Assembly (NCBI GenBank): GCA_002116315.1
Contig: KZ107841.1
Location: forward strand, 1,051,798-1,115,797
DNA: 64,000 bases
From: Epicoccum nigrum
Taxonomy: Eukaryota > Ascomycota > Dothideomycetes > Pleosporales > Didymellaceae
Direction of reading: 5' to 3'
Shown: positions 55,546 through 64,000 of the stretch, in pieces
Position numbering within the stretch: the first letter of the stretch is position 1
How the letters are laid out: each line of letters starts with the position of its first letter
Translations under genes and position numbers: made by a program
The notes under the pieces: model-generated
Told to the model about the DNA's origin: nothing
Databases searched by the model: none
What the model saw: only the letters and a program-made list of their open reading frames with translations

Positions 55546-55957
55546 TTAGATAGTCGCGGGAGTCCAATATGTGTATACATCGCCGGCGTTAGTTAAGCCA
55601 GTTGCATCACCGCGGTAATTCATATTAAAATCGAAGCGCAGGTCGAGCTTATTAGCGGTGTTGGTGCTGTAAGACCCGTAGTTTGTTGAAACTGTGTGAG
55701 ATGTATTTAGGTGCTCACGTTTAGTGTCAGCTGGCGTAAGTTCAGATGTGCCTTGTACATGGTCAGGCTTTACTTGCTACAGTAACTTTAAATGTCTCAC
55801 CCGGTACCAAAAGTCCAAGGCATGCTTTGATGTGTGTACACCAGCATGCTATCCTTGGGGTGAACAGGGCTGCCTCAGATTGGGATCCACTCCCGATGTG
55901 CACCACATTCAGGAAAAGAACTCATGTAGTTGCAACGGAGTCATGTGGTATACTTGA
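55546..55957. other. Unresolved coding-like segments on both strands
   Basis: On the minus strand, an open stretch 55691-55546 after a CACACAG acceptor reads STNYGSYSTNTANKLDLRFD, then NMNYRGDATGLTNAGDVYTY, ending WTPATI-stop. Further upstream a second frame reads GSGSQSEAALFTPRIACWCT and GETFKVTVASKA. On the plus strand 55724-55957 is a cysteine-rich frame (KACFDVCTPACYPWGEQGC, ending SCSCNGVMWYT). Only one strand can be real in the overlap. No complete model fits ordinary intron sizes, so a relic or an unrecognised gene. Confidence 0.25.
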
Positions 55958-56116
55958 ATTTAGGCATATTTGCTGCAACATTCGTATGTTAGAAAGTTGC
56001 TCAAACAACGCTCCACACCATTTTTCGCATGACGGAATCTCTGCATGCCAAACAAGACTGTGTATCATTTGAATTTGATCATTCCTAGGTTCAAAATGGA
56101 GAGCAAAAAAATGGTT

Positions 56117-56204
56117 TCTCCACTCCCAGAATCGAACTAGGGACCTTTCGATTACAATGAAGCAATTACAGTCGAACGCGATAAACCAACTACACTAAGC
56201 GGAG
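56117..56204 (-). tRNA. tRNA-Tyr (anticodon GTA) with a 13-nt intron
   Basis: Reverse-strand cloverleaf: acceptor CTCCGCT pairs with AGTGGAG (one G-U), the D arm follows TA GTG..CGC, and the anticodon stem TTCGA/TCGAA encloses CTGTAA with anticodon GTA. The T arm is CCTAG-TTCGATT-CTGGG, discriminator A. Between the anticodon loop and its 3' stem lie 13 extra bases, at the standard nuclear intron position 37/38; eukaryotic tRNA-Tyr genes always carry one. A-box (TAGTGTAGTTGG) and B-box (GTTCGATTC) are inside, and a run of seven T follows 6 nt after the end, the Pol III terminator. Confidence 0.92.
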
Positions 56205-56361
56205 TCGTGTGACCAAAGGCCACGCTTGATTGATGATTTGCTTTTTATATAAATCCAATATGAACTTTAATTTTTTTATTAAATTAAGTGATTTATCATC
56301 TGACGCTTGACATAACACTGACTTTTGCTGGTCGGCTTGGCGCTAACGTGTGCCCCACGAT

Positions 56362-57165
56362 ATGTCCTCAGAGCTGCCAGCTCAACAACCTCACTCAATC
56401 CCACCATTCCCGACCAGCTGCATGATGGCTACACCTGCTGATGACGAATGGGAGTATGAGTATGACGATGTCGAAACCGAGGATCTCTATATTCCTATCG
56501 ATCTATCGAACATCCCCAAAAGTCAGAAGCATGTTGAAATCGAGCGTCGTACGGGACATCCCACGTTAGTGAAAACCCGAGTGCGCGCGCTCAACGCGCC
56601 ACACGGTCAGCAACAGGACGCGCCAACAATCGACAACGCCAATGCAAAACAACCAGGACTCGCAGGCGAAGCACAAATCATCGGCTTGCACACCGAAAAT
56701 CCGCTTGTCATGTACAACGGCCAGCTGCTGAGTCTGCAATGGGCTGCGACGATTGGGACAGACATGTTCTTCGCAAAGCCAGACCCGGACGCGGCCTCTG
56801 ACGAGACTCCGCTTCGTGCGTTGCCGGACGTAGACCTGTTGGCGATGAGCTCTGCGAAACTGATTGCAAAGGTCGGACGTCTCCGGCCTAAGGACGAGCT
56901 CTTTGACGATGCTGCAATGACAGAGGGGGCGGCAGCGCAGACTGCTGAAGATGGGGAAGAGGTTGCCATACTCTCTGAAGCGCTTCCAACCAGTTTCCTG
57001 GGGAGACTAAACGCAGTCAAGGCAAGGAAAGGTGAAGTGACGAGGCTGGCACTGTCTACGACTGGTAATGAAGCACGTCTGGTGGCCACACCAGCTAATG
57101 TGGTGCCTGATGCAGCACAAGACGCAGTGGAAGACAGTCACGATACTGCGATGGGCGGTACCTGA
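56362..57165 (+). CDS. TFIIIC triple-barrel domain subunit (tau55/Sfc7-like)
   Basis: Single exon, 267 residues. Acidic start WEYEYDDVETEDLYIPIDLS, then GEAQIIGLHTENPLVMYNGQ-LLSLQWAATIGTDMFFAK, which is the triple-barrel fold pattern of the TFIIIC subunit that binds RNA polymerase III promoters (yeast tau55, fission-yeast Sfc7). The C-terminal half holds KLIAKVGRLRPKDELFDD and SFLGRLNAVKARKGEVTRLA and is likely helical. Start chosen at ATG 56362; MM at about 56422 is an alternative. It lies 157 bp from a tRNA-Tyr gene, a coincidence worth noting for a Pol III factor. Confidence 0.75.
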   Translation: MSSELPAQQPHSIPPFPTSCMMATPADDEWEYEYDDVETEDLYIPIDLSNIPKSQKHVEIERRTGHPTLVKTRVRALNAPHGQQQDAPTIDNANAKQPGLAGEAQIIGLHTENPLVMYNGQLLSLQWAATIGTDMFFAKPDPDAASDETPLRALPDVDLLAMSSAKLIAKVGRLRPKDELFDDAAMTEGAAAQTAEDGEEVAILSEALPTSFLGRLNAVKARKGEVTRLALSTTGNEARLVATPANVVPDAAQDAVEDSHDTAMGGT

Positions 57166-57448
57166 TGCATGCATATGTACAGATGGCATCCGCCTCGTTC
57201 TAGCCAAGTTGTTGTCCGAGCTCCTGGTGCCTTCCATGAACAGGCACACATACCTCATTGCCGCAGATGTACCTTCCAGCCTACATAGCGAGACACAAAC
57301 AAGCGACGAGTTGTTCTCCCGAGCTCCTGGCTCGCGTCAGAACACCTCCACGACACTCTGTGGAACGCAACTGCGCTCCCGTTCGTTTCTTCCTGCGTAC
57401 ACCTAGGCGCCTATATTGTTATACTGTCTTCCCTTCTTTACGCCGCCT
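57166..57448. other. Short intergenic spacer
   Basis: 283 bp containing the 3' end of the TFIIIC-like gene and the leader of the next gene, both on the plus strand. A 112-codon frame here (57068-57406) overlaps the upstream gene out of frame and is not supported. Confidence 0.5.
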
Positions 57449-58810
57449 ATGCATACGTCAACGGAATGCTTCGCATTATCTCCGCGCCAGCACCCTCATT
57501 CGCAACAGGACACGCCGAACTGCAGCACCCAATATAAGCCGTCAACCATTGCCGAACCTCAGCCGCCTCCTCATCTCAGCCGGCAAACCCGCCAGAATTG
57601 CGTAGATAGATGGCCAAGTATCCACATACGGCTAGCTCCAGAAGAGGAGGCAGAAGCCTCAGTTAGCCAGAAACGATGTCTTCCAGGCTGCAGCAAAATT
57701 CATGCTCCTAGTATGGCAGCCAGTGGTTGGACAGACGGTACAGACGACACACCACGGCGAAGACTTAGTCTGCTCTCGAGATGGACAAGAAGTCTTTCCT
57801 GCAATAAGACGGAAAGCTATGGTGCTCCAGGCCGTCAGCCGCATACCAGGCTGGTACAGCAGGCTGCTAGACCCGCAGTGTCGCGCCTCCCACCTGCATC
57901 ACATGAAGAACGCCCGCGACTCAAAGAGAGTGTCCGCATAGAGCAGCCGATTCACAGGAGGATTCGCCAGACCGCTACGTACCCTTTGCCCGAGAGCCAG
58001 ATGTTGCACCCGGCGCAGCCTAACATATATGTCACGAAGCCCACGCCACATGCCAGCATTAAGACTTCGCCTTCTGATAGTGGCGGGACAAGCAATACTA
58101 CTTCTGCGCGTACAGTTTCTGGTCAGGCAAAGGACACAAGCCGGAAAAGCCGGCGGCACAACCGGGCGGCGACGCTCCAGCCCACACCCTCCGATGTCAG
58201 CACCGTATCGCCTTTCTCCATGCCACGACGGCCAGAGCACGACACAGAAGGCCGAGGCGTCAACAGTTACTTCTGGGAGATAGACCCAGAGCTGCTCGCA
58301 GATGGAAAGCGCCGCGAACAGACTGCCAATGAGACACAACCCCGATTCTCCTTCCCTGTGTATCATGACTCGTCCACAGAGAGTGAGCACAACGCGGAAG
58401 GAGAGGAAGAGGAGAAGAAAGATGATAAGCAACAGGAAGGGGAGGAGGAGGAAGAAGAGGAGGAAGAAGAGAGAGAGGAGGTAGAGGAGGGAGGGTGGGT
58501 AGAGGATGGACTGGTGTTCGACAAGAACGGGCAAACGGCGCGAGACCGGCGGCATAATGAGACGTGTGGTACGGAGACAGGCCACGATTACCTAGAACGT
58601 GCTGCACCTGCGCGTTCAAGGCGCAAGGCAAGAAAGGCCCCATCGCCTGCTGCCCCGCCTGCCGGCCCTCAGCGTGATGTGGCCCGCAGCGGCTCGTCGG
58701 CCTCTGCGGGCTCGTCAGGCAGCTGGGGGCGACGATGGGGCAGGCGTATGAGTGTTCTGTTTGTGTCGTCAGACTTTGAAGCTATCGGTAATGTAAAAGG
58801 TGCTGAGTAG
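57449..58810 (+). CDS. Low-complexity, acidic-stretch protein, unknown
   Basis: Single open frame; 453 residues from ATG 57449, or 365 from ATG 57713 (MAASGWTDGTDD), which may be the true start because the sequence before it looks like leader. Seen: RRRLSLLSRWTRSLS, a Ser/Thr-rich middle (TSNTTSARTVSGQAKDTSRK), GVNSYFWEIDPELLADGKRR, a glutamate run (about nt 58400-58485), then KARKAPSPAAPPAG and SGSWGRRWGRRMSVLFVSSD at the end. No domain or membrane segment. Probably nuclear and disordered; function unknown. Confidence 0.6.
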   Translation: MHTSTECFALSPRQHPHSQQDTPNCSTQYKPSTIAEPQPPPHLSRQTRQNCVDRWPSIHIRLAPEEEAEASVSQKRCLPGCSKIHAPSMAASGWTDGTDDTPRRRLSLLSRWTRSLSCNKTESYGAPGRQPHTRLVQQAARPAVSRLPPASHEERPRLKESVRIEQPIHRRIRQTATYPLPESQMLHPAQPNIYVTKPTPHASIKTSPSDSGGTSNTTSARTVSGQAKDTSRKSRRHNRAATLQPTPSDVSTVSPFSMPRRPEHDTEGRGVNSYFWEIDPELLADGKRREQTANETQPRFSFPVYHDSSTESEHNAEGEEEEKKDDKQQEGEEEEEEEEEEREEVEEGGWVEDGLVFDKNGQTARDRRHNETCGTETGHDYLERAAPARSRRKARKAPSPAAPPAGPQRDVARSGSSASAGSSGSWGRRWGRRMSVLFVSSDFEAIGNVKGAE

Positions 58811-59096
58811 AGATAGATGAACAAAGCGGGTTGACGGCTACACAGATCTTACTGCTGTGTGATGTCAAAGTGGCAAGTTAGTGAATACTCCCTCGTAACT
58901 TGATGTTCTCATCAGAGGTCATAGTGAAGATGCCACGACAGGAGGCGCTCACGTGTACAGCAACACTGCACAGAAGGACTTTGTATTAACAGGTGTATTC
59001 GCCAAACTACGTAGACTGAGTGCAGACTTACTAAACGCCCAACAAGGCTCTGACCACGCCCACAACCAAACTGCGGCAATTTTTTTTTTCAGTCTC
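58811..59096. other. Convergent spacer before PRP3
   Basis: 286-bp tail-to-tail gap with a T tract at 59081-59091 that falls in the PRP3 3' region. Nothing else seen. Confidence 0.5.
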
Positions 59097-60629
59097 TCAC
59101 TCGACGCTCTTGGCAAGCGCCCACAAGCTGTCCAGCTTGCTCCTGCTGAGGATCTCGCGCGCCTCGCCGGCCGTCTCGCACATCTTGGACCCCCACTTGC
59201 GGAAGGCGCGGTTCTTGACCTCGCCCTCGAAGAGCAGGCTGCATTTGTTGTACGAGAGGTCTTTGAGGTTGCCCTGGGGATCGAGGCTCTTCATCCACTG
59301 CGGGTCGTTTGCGGATTTCTCTTGCTGGGTTTCCGTTGGCTCGGCGTTCTCAGCCCACTTGATGCGTTGGAGCATTAGCTTTTTGTATTTGTCGATGGAA
59401 TGCAGGCCGCCTTCCACGATGACGAGGCAGAGTTCTGGGTTGAAGAGGGTGAGCCCCGTCAGGGCGTGTTGTTTTGCGTTCATGTCGATCTGGTATCTGT
59501 GCTTTCCGTAGGCAAGGGTGTTTATTTTGAAGACGCAGATGTAGAGGCCCTTCTGCGCGTCCTTTTCTTGGTTCTTTTCTAGCTTGGCGAGGCGCTGGTC
59601 CTTGTCGAGTTTGCGTTCCTCGTTGGCTTCCTCGTGGTCATGCTGTCTCTGGGCGATTTGCTGTTCGACGAGCATCTCGACGGCGGTGGGGTCCGCGATG
59701 GCTTGTTCACCCATGACGCGCATCATGTTTCCGCGCTTGACCTTGGGTGGGGGAGGAGGTTCGAGACCGAGACGGATCTTTGCTTGCTTCTCTTTCAGAT
59801 CGGCCGCGCGACGCATTCGCCGTGCCTTGGCCTGCTCTTTTGTTGTGAGGTACAGCGGCTTGATCTCGACCAGTCGCTGGTCTTGTGGGGCTTTCAGTAG
59901 CGGCGGATGCTGGACGTAGAGTGTGATGATGGAGTCGTCAGTGTCGATCAAGAGCTTGTCTGGCTCGTCGATGCAGTCGTATGTTTTGTCTTTGATGATT
60001 CCCTCGTCCCACCACTCGACGTCGGGCGGCGGCTGCACGACGAAACCACGCTCGCTGTTCTCGTCGAGGCCAGCACGACGGGCCTGCTTGGCGAGCATCT
60101 TCTTGATCTGCTCCAGGCGGCCCTGGGCACGCAGCTTAGAAGCCTGATCGAGGTACTTGCCATGCTCGTTGAACTGCAGGGGCTTGGACACTCGCGTGCG
60201 GGCGCCTGGCTGGCTGGCGGCCTTGGGGTCGAAGTAGGGGTTGAACGAGTCTTCATCCTTCTGCTCCTTCTGCTTCGGTGCTGCTGGCGTGGCTCTGGTG
60301 TCGGCGATGGGTGTCTCGGCGCGGCGGTTGCCCAGTGTGGTCGCGAATCGCGGTGCTGAAGAGTCGGGCGTGGGCGTGTGCGTGGGCGCAGGCGCGGCAG
60401 GCTTCGCTCCAGCTTGCATAGCTGCCATGCGTGCCTTCATAGCCGCCAACCGGTCCTGGGAGGCGCCCGCGCCCGCGCCTGCGCCAGAGGGCGCGGCGGA
60501 CGCTTTGTTCGCAGCAAAACGCGCAGCAATCTCAGCGGCCTTTGCCTTTGCTGCTGCGATGGCGTCTGCACCTTTGCTGCGCTTAGCATCGCCGGCGGCT
60601 ACCTCGGCGGCAGGGCGCTTGTCGACCAT
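59097..60629 (-). CDS. PRP3: U4/U6 snRNP splicing factor Prp3
   Basis: Single exon, 510 residues. Component of the U4/U6.U5 tri-snRNP that stabilises U4/U6 pairing. The Ala/Lys-rich N-terminus is followed by the family-defining RVSKPLQFNEHGKYLDQASK (about residue 155), WWDEGIIKDKTYDCIDEPDK, LYLTTKEQAKARRMRRAADL, the RNA-contacting LGLEPPPPPKVKRGNMMRVM, and a C-terminal ferredoxin-like domain (YICVFKINTLAYGKHRYQID; LVIVEGGLHSIDKYKKLMLQ; KCSLLFEGEVKNRAFRKW). Length is near that of fungal orthologues. A TGG/TTG-rich tract, (GGTTGTGGT)n-like, sits in the leader just upstream of the start codon (about 60632-60670). Confidence 0.95.
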   Translation of the reverse strand: MVDKRPAAEVAAGDAKRSKGADAIAAAKAKAAEIAARFAANKASAAPSGAGAGAGASQDRLAAMKARMAAMQAGAKPAAPAPTHTPTPDSSAPRFATTLGNRRAETPIADTRATPAAPKQKEQKDEDSFNPYFDPKAASQPGARTRVSKPLQFNEHGKYLDQASKLRAQGRLEQIKKMLAKQARRAGLDENSERGFVVQPPPDVEWWDEGIIKDKTYDCIDEPDKLLIDTDDSIITLYVQHPPLLKAPQDQRLVEIKPLYLTTKEQAKARRMRRAADLKEKQAKIRLGLEPPPPPKVKRGNMMRVMGEQAIADPTAVEMLVEQQIAQRQHDHEEANEERKLDKDQRLAKLEKNQEKDAQKGLYICVFKINTLAYGKHRYQIDMNAKQHALTGLTLFNPELCLVIVEGGLHSIDKYKKLMLQRIKWAENAEPTETQQEKSANDPQWMKSLDPQGNLKDLSYNKCSLLFEGEVKNRAFRKWGSKMCETAGEAREILSRSKLDSLWALAKSVE

Positions 60630-61169
60630 GGTTGTGGTGGTTGTGGTGGTGGTTGTGGTTGTGGTCGTCGTCTTTCAGATATATGTGCGGAGTTCTCGGG
60701 GGTGGTGGAGGAGGTGCAAGGAAACGCGCGATAGCTCGTGGGAGGTGCCTTCCCAAGGCTTTTCTTGGTGCGTCGATAGGAGCAGGAGCAGGCGCAGGCG
60801 CAAGTGGTGTGATGCAGAGCCCCAGGCAGGCGCGATCGGCGATGTTTGGGGTAATTACTGCCTACACTACGTTATCTGCTTCGTGCAGTGACGGCGTTCT
60901 GCGTCGCGGTCCTGTTGCTGTCGCTGGCGCTGGCGCTGTCGCTCTCTTGGCGCGTGCACGCTAGCGGGGAGTGGGCCCGCATTTTTTCGAGAGATCTTTT
61001 GCAGCGCATTTGCACTTGCAGCTTCATCAGCTGCTGCTGCCTCTGCCTGCCTGCCTGCCAGCCTCGCCTCGCCCCAATCGCACCTGTCCTGTCGCGCTTT
61101 GCTGCACCGGCGCATGTAAAGGAAGGATCCCCCGCAGGTTCGCACGCAGGCGCAACCGCAACCGCAACC
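60630..61169. promoter_or_regulatory. Divergent promoter of PRP3 and RPA190
   Basis: 540 bp head-to-head. Near PRP3 lies a GTGGTTGTGG microsatellite; near RPA190 are ACCGCA and GGCGCAG short repeats and a CTGCCTGCCTGCC tract (about 61040-61065). Both genes serve growth-related RNA synthesis/processing. Confidence 0.65.
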
Positions 61170-64000
61170 ATGAACACCTCCCAGCCCACCTCGTCGGCCA
61201 TTGAGGGCGTCGAGTTCGGCTTCCTCTCCGCCCACGACGTGCGCGCTCTCTCGGTCAAGCGCATCACCAACCCGACCACCTTCGACTCGCTGCTGCACCC
61301 CGTCTCCGGCGGCCTGCACGATGCAGCCCTCGGCGCCTTCCTGGACAACCCGTGAGCCGTCCCGCCCTCTCCCGCCGCGCCCGTCTGCGTCAAAAAGTAG
61401 AGTCTGGACTAACAGTGCCAGATGTTCGACATGCGGCCTCACCACCATGCTCGGCTGCCCCGGCCACTGCGGCCACATTGAGCTGCCCGTCCCTGTGTAC
61501 CACCTTACCTTCATGGACCAGCTGCTGCGCCTGCTGCGGGGCAAGTGCGCCTACTGCCACAACCTCAAGCTTGCCCGCGTTCAGATCAACGAGTTCGTCT
61601 CGCGGTTGCGCCTGATTCGCTGCGGCCTGGTCAAAGAGGCCAACGAGATGCACGAGTTCATCGACGTGAACAAGGGCAAGAAGAACAAGGATGCCGCCGA
61701 GTCGGAAGAGTCTGAGGACGACAACGAGGACATTGTGGGCCAGCGCAACAACTACGTCAAGAGATGTTTGAAGCGGGCGGGCATCTCCAAGCACGAGGCG
61801 CGATCAGTCAAGGAGAAGAACGATACCATCTCCGAAGCGAGGCGACTGGTGCTCAAGGACTTCTATGCTGCCATTGTCGCAGGCAAGAAGTGCAAAAACT
61901 GCCAGGCCGTCAACCCCACATACCGCAAGGACAAGAGCATCAAGATCTTCCGCAAGAACCTGAGCGCCAAGGAAAAGGCCCAGATGGCTCAGTCTGAGAA
62001 GCGACTCCAGAACCCGCTCGACATCCTCGCACGACGAGACGCCAAGGCGAAGAAACAGACAGTTCACGACGATGAAGGGCTGGCCGACATGGAAGAAGAG
62101 GACTCGGACGAGGGCATTGACGTTGACATGGAAATGGACGACGGCTCGCTCACAGCCACCGAGGCGCGCACTGCGACAAAAACAAGGACCATCACCGACG
62201 CCGCCGACAGCTCGCAGGAGTATGTCACAGCCGCTGAGGTGCGAGCGGCCATGACCTTGCTCTTCGAACAGGAGGCAGAGATCCTCCGATTGATTTACAG
62301 CCCATACGGCTCGTCCGCTGTCAGTCCTGACATGTTCTTCATGGAGGCCATCATCGTGCCGCCAAACAGATACAGGATGGAAGACAAAACTGGAGACTCT
62401 ATCGCCGAATCCCCAAAGAATAGCTTGTACAAGGGAATTCTGAATGCTTGCGACTCCATGCGCCAGATCAGCAACGAGATGAAGGGCCAGGAGAATGAGG
62501 CAGGGTACAGGCGCCGCAACTTTGACGATTTGCAAAACACATGGGTCAACCTCCAGGGCGCCGTCAATGCCGTTATCGATCGTGATGCCAACCCTGTTCA
62601 GGGCAAGGCCGGTCTTACCAACGCCGACGGTATCAAGCAGCATCTTGAGAAGAAGGAAGGTCTCTTCCGTAAGAACATGATGGGAAAGCGTGTCAACTTC
62701 GCCGCGCGTTCCGTCATCTCGCCCGACCCCAACATCGAGACCAACGAGATCGGTGTGCCCCCTGTCTTCGCGAAGAAGCTCACCTTCCCCGAGCCGGTTA
62801 CCAACCACAACTTCTATGATATGAAGGAAGCTGTGTTGAACGGACCAGACAAGTGGCCGGGTGCCGTTGCCATCGAGAACGAGTTTGGCCAGGTTGTAAC
62901 TCTCAAGAAGAAGAACTACGAGGAGCGTTTGGCGCTGGCTAACCAGCTGCTCGCCCCTTCAAGCACCTTCTCAAATGGATCCAAGAACAAGAAGGTTCAT
63001 CGCCATCTTAACAATGGCGACGTTGTTATTATGAACCGTCAACCGACACTGCACAAGCCCTCTATGATGGCGCATCGAGCACGTGTTTTGCCTGGCGAGA
63101 AAACCATTCGCATGCACTACGCCAACTGCAACACTTACAACGCAGATTTCGATGGTGACGAAATGAACATGCATTTCCCACAGAACGAGCTCGCGCGCGC
63201 TGAAGCCATGACTATCGCCGACACAGATCACCAATATCTCTCAGCAACAGCAGGAAAGCCGCTGCGTGGTCTCATCCAGGATCATATTTCCATGGGTGTT
63301 TGGCTGTCGAACAAGGACACTTTCTTCACGCGCGAGGAGTACCAGCAGTTGATGTACGCCGCGCTGCGACCTGAAGACGGGCACACCACTTCTGGAAGAC
63401 TGGAGACCGTGGAGCCAACCATCTACAAGCCCGTGCCTCTCTGGACTGGCAAGCAGATCTTCACCACTATTCTCAAGAACATCAAGCCTGCTGAGTACCA
63501 GGAATTGACTCTGGAGTCGAAGTCATCCACGAATGGCAAGCTTTGGGGCGAACACAGCGAAGAGCAGACGGTTGTTGTTAAGGACGGCCAGCTGCTGTGC
63601 GGTATCATCGACAAGAGCCAGATTGGTCCTGCTGGGGGCGGTCTCATCAACGGCATCTACGAAGCGTACGGTGAGACAATCGCCGGCCGTGCTCTCAGTA
63701 TCATTGGACGTATGCTTACCAAGCTTCTGCACATGCGCGCTTTCTCTTGCGGTGTGGAGGATCTCATCCTTACCGCTGAAGGAGATCAAGCACGCCTGGA
63801 GAAGCTGAAGGCGGCCGAGAGAGTCGGGTTCGAGGTCGCTTCCAAATATGTCAGCTTAGATTCGACAAAGATCACCCCCACAACTGCCGAGCTACAGACA
63901 CGCCTCGAGCGAGTCCTGCGAGATGACGGCAAGCAGCACGGTCTGGATCTGTTGGCCAATAGCGCTACCGCCAAGGTCTCCACGGAAGTCACACAAGCGT
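61170..64000 (+). CDS. RPA190: RNA polymerase I largest subunit (3' truncated by window)
   Basis: Exon 1 is 61170-61351, the intron 61352-61421 (70 nt, GTGAGC...CTAAC...CCAG) and exon 2 stays open to base 64000, giving about 920 residues of about 1,700. N-terminal VEFGFLSAHDVRALSVKRIT is the Pol I version of the clamp start; CSTCGLTTMLGCPGHCGHIE-LPVPVYH is the zinc-binding clamp core. Further on are MMGKRVNFAARSVISPDPNI, NRQPTLHKPSMMAHRARVLP and the catalytic NADFDGDEMNMHF near residue 633, whose three aspartates bind Mg. Two acidic insertions (AESEESEDDNEDIV; ADMEEEDSDEGIDVDMEMDD) are typical of A190 and absent from Rpb1. Transcribes rRNA in the nucleolus. Confidence 0.96.

Noticed and set aside
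61804..62808. 334-codon minus-strand frame
   Set aside because: Wholly antisense to RPA190 exon 2, a shadow of conserved polymerase sequence.

Overview
This is a 64-kb piece of a filamentous ascomycete (Pezizomycotina) chromosome. Evidence for this is the set of genes split by one to six short introns (46-128 nt, mostly 48-70) with GTATGT, GTAAGT or GTGAGT donors and CTAAC/CTGAC-type branch sites, a fungal Zn2Cys6 regulator, Atg7, Vps62 and CYSTM proteins, and an intron-containing nuclear tRNA-Tyr. A Dothideomycete, perhaps Pleosporales, is my inference from gene content and intron style. There are no operons, CRISPR arrays, phages or recognisable transposons. Gene models below were assembled by hand from splice signals and reading-frame continuity, and most close to an exact multiple of three.

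Left part (1-16.9 kb) is housekeeping: the 3' end of NAD-glutamate dehydrogenase, a 2,260-residue coiled-coil protein, proteasome lid subunit Rpn6, Atg7 (autophagy E1-like enzyme) and dCMP deaminase. Most neighbours are divergent or convergent.

16.9-25.1 kb is sparser accessory DNA: unexplained coding-like fragments, a CYSTM protein, a small secreted six-cysteine protein, and a tandem group of cysteine-rich single-pass surface proteins. Two of these are intact paralogues with the same exon layout and repeated ELDG motifs in their tails; one upstream copy looks broken.

25.8-32.0 kb holds a PIN-like (auxin efflux carrier family) transporter, a one-RRM SR protein and an Hst2-type sirtuin. 32.5-40.7 kb looks like a small accessory metabolic block: DHA2-type MFS exporter, secreted GMC oxidoreductase, Zn2Cys6 regulator and an NmrA-like NAD(P)-binding protein, with palindromes in their promoters but no backbone synthase in view.

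40.7-64 kb returns to core functions: a PXA-PX sorting nexin sharing a 254-bp promoter with a hotdog thioesterase, Vps62, a conserved unknown, an amino-acid permease, a small membrane protein, tRNA-Tyr, a TFIIIC triple-barrel subunit, a low-complexity unknown, splicing factor Prp3, and divergently from it the RNA polymerase I largest subunit, which runs off the right edge.
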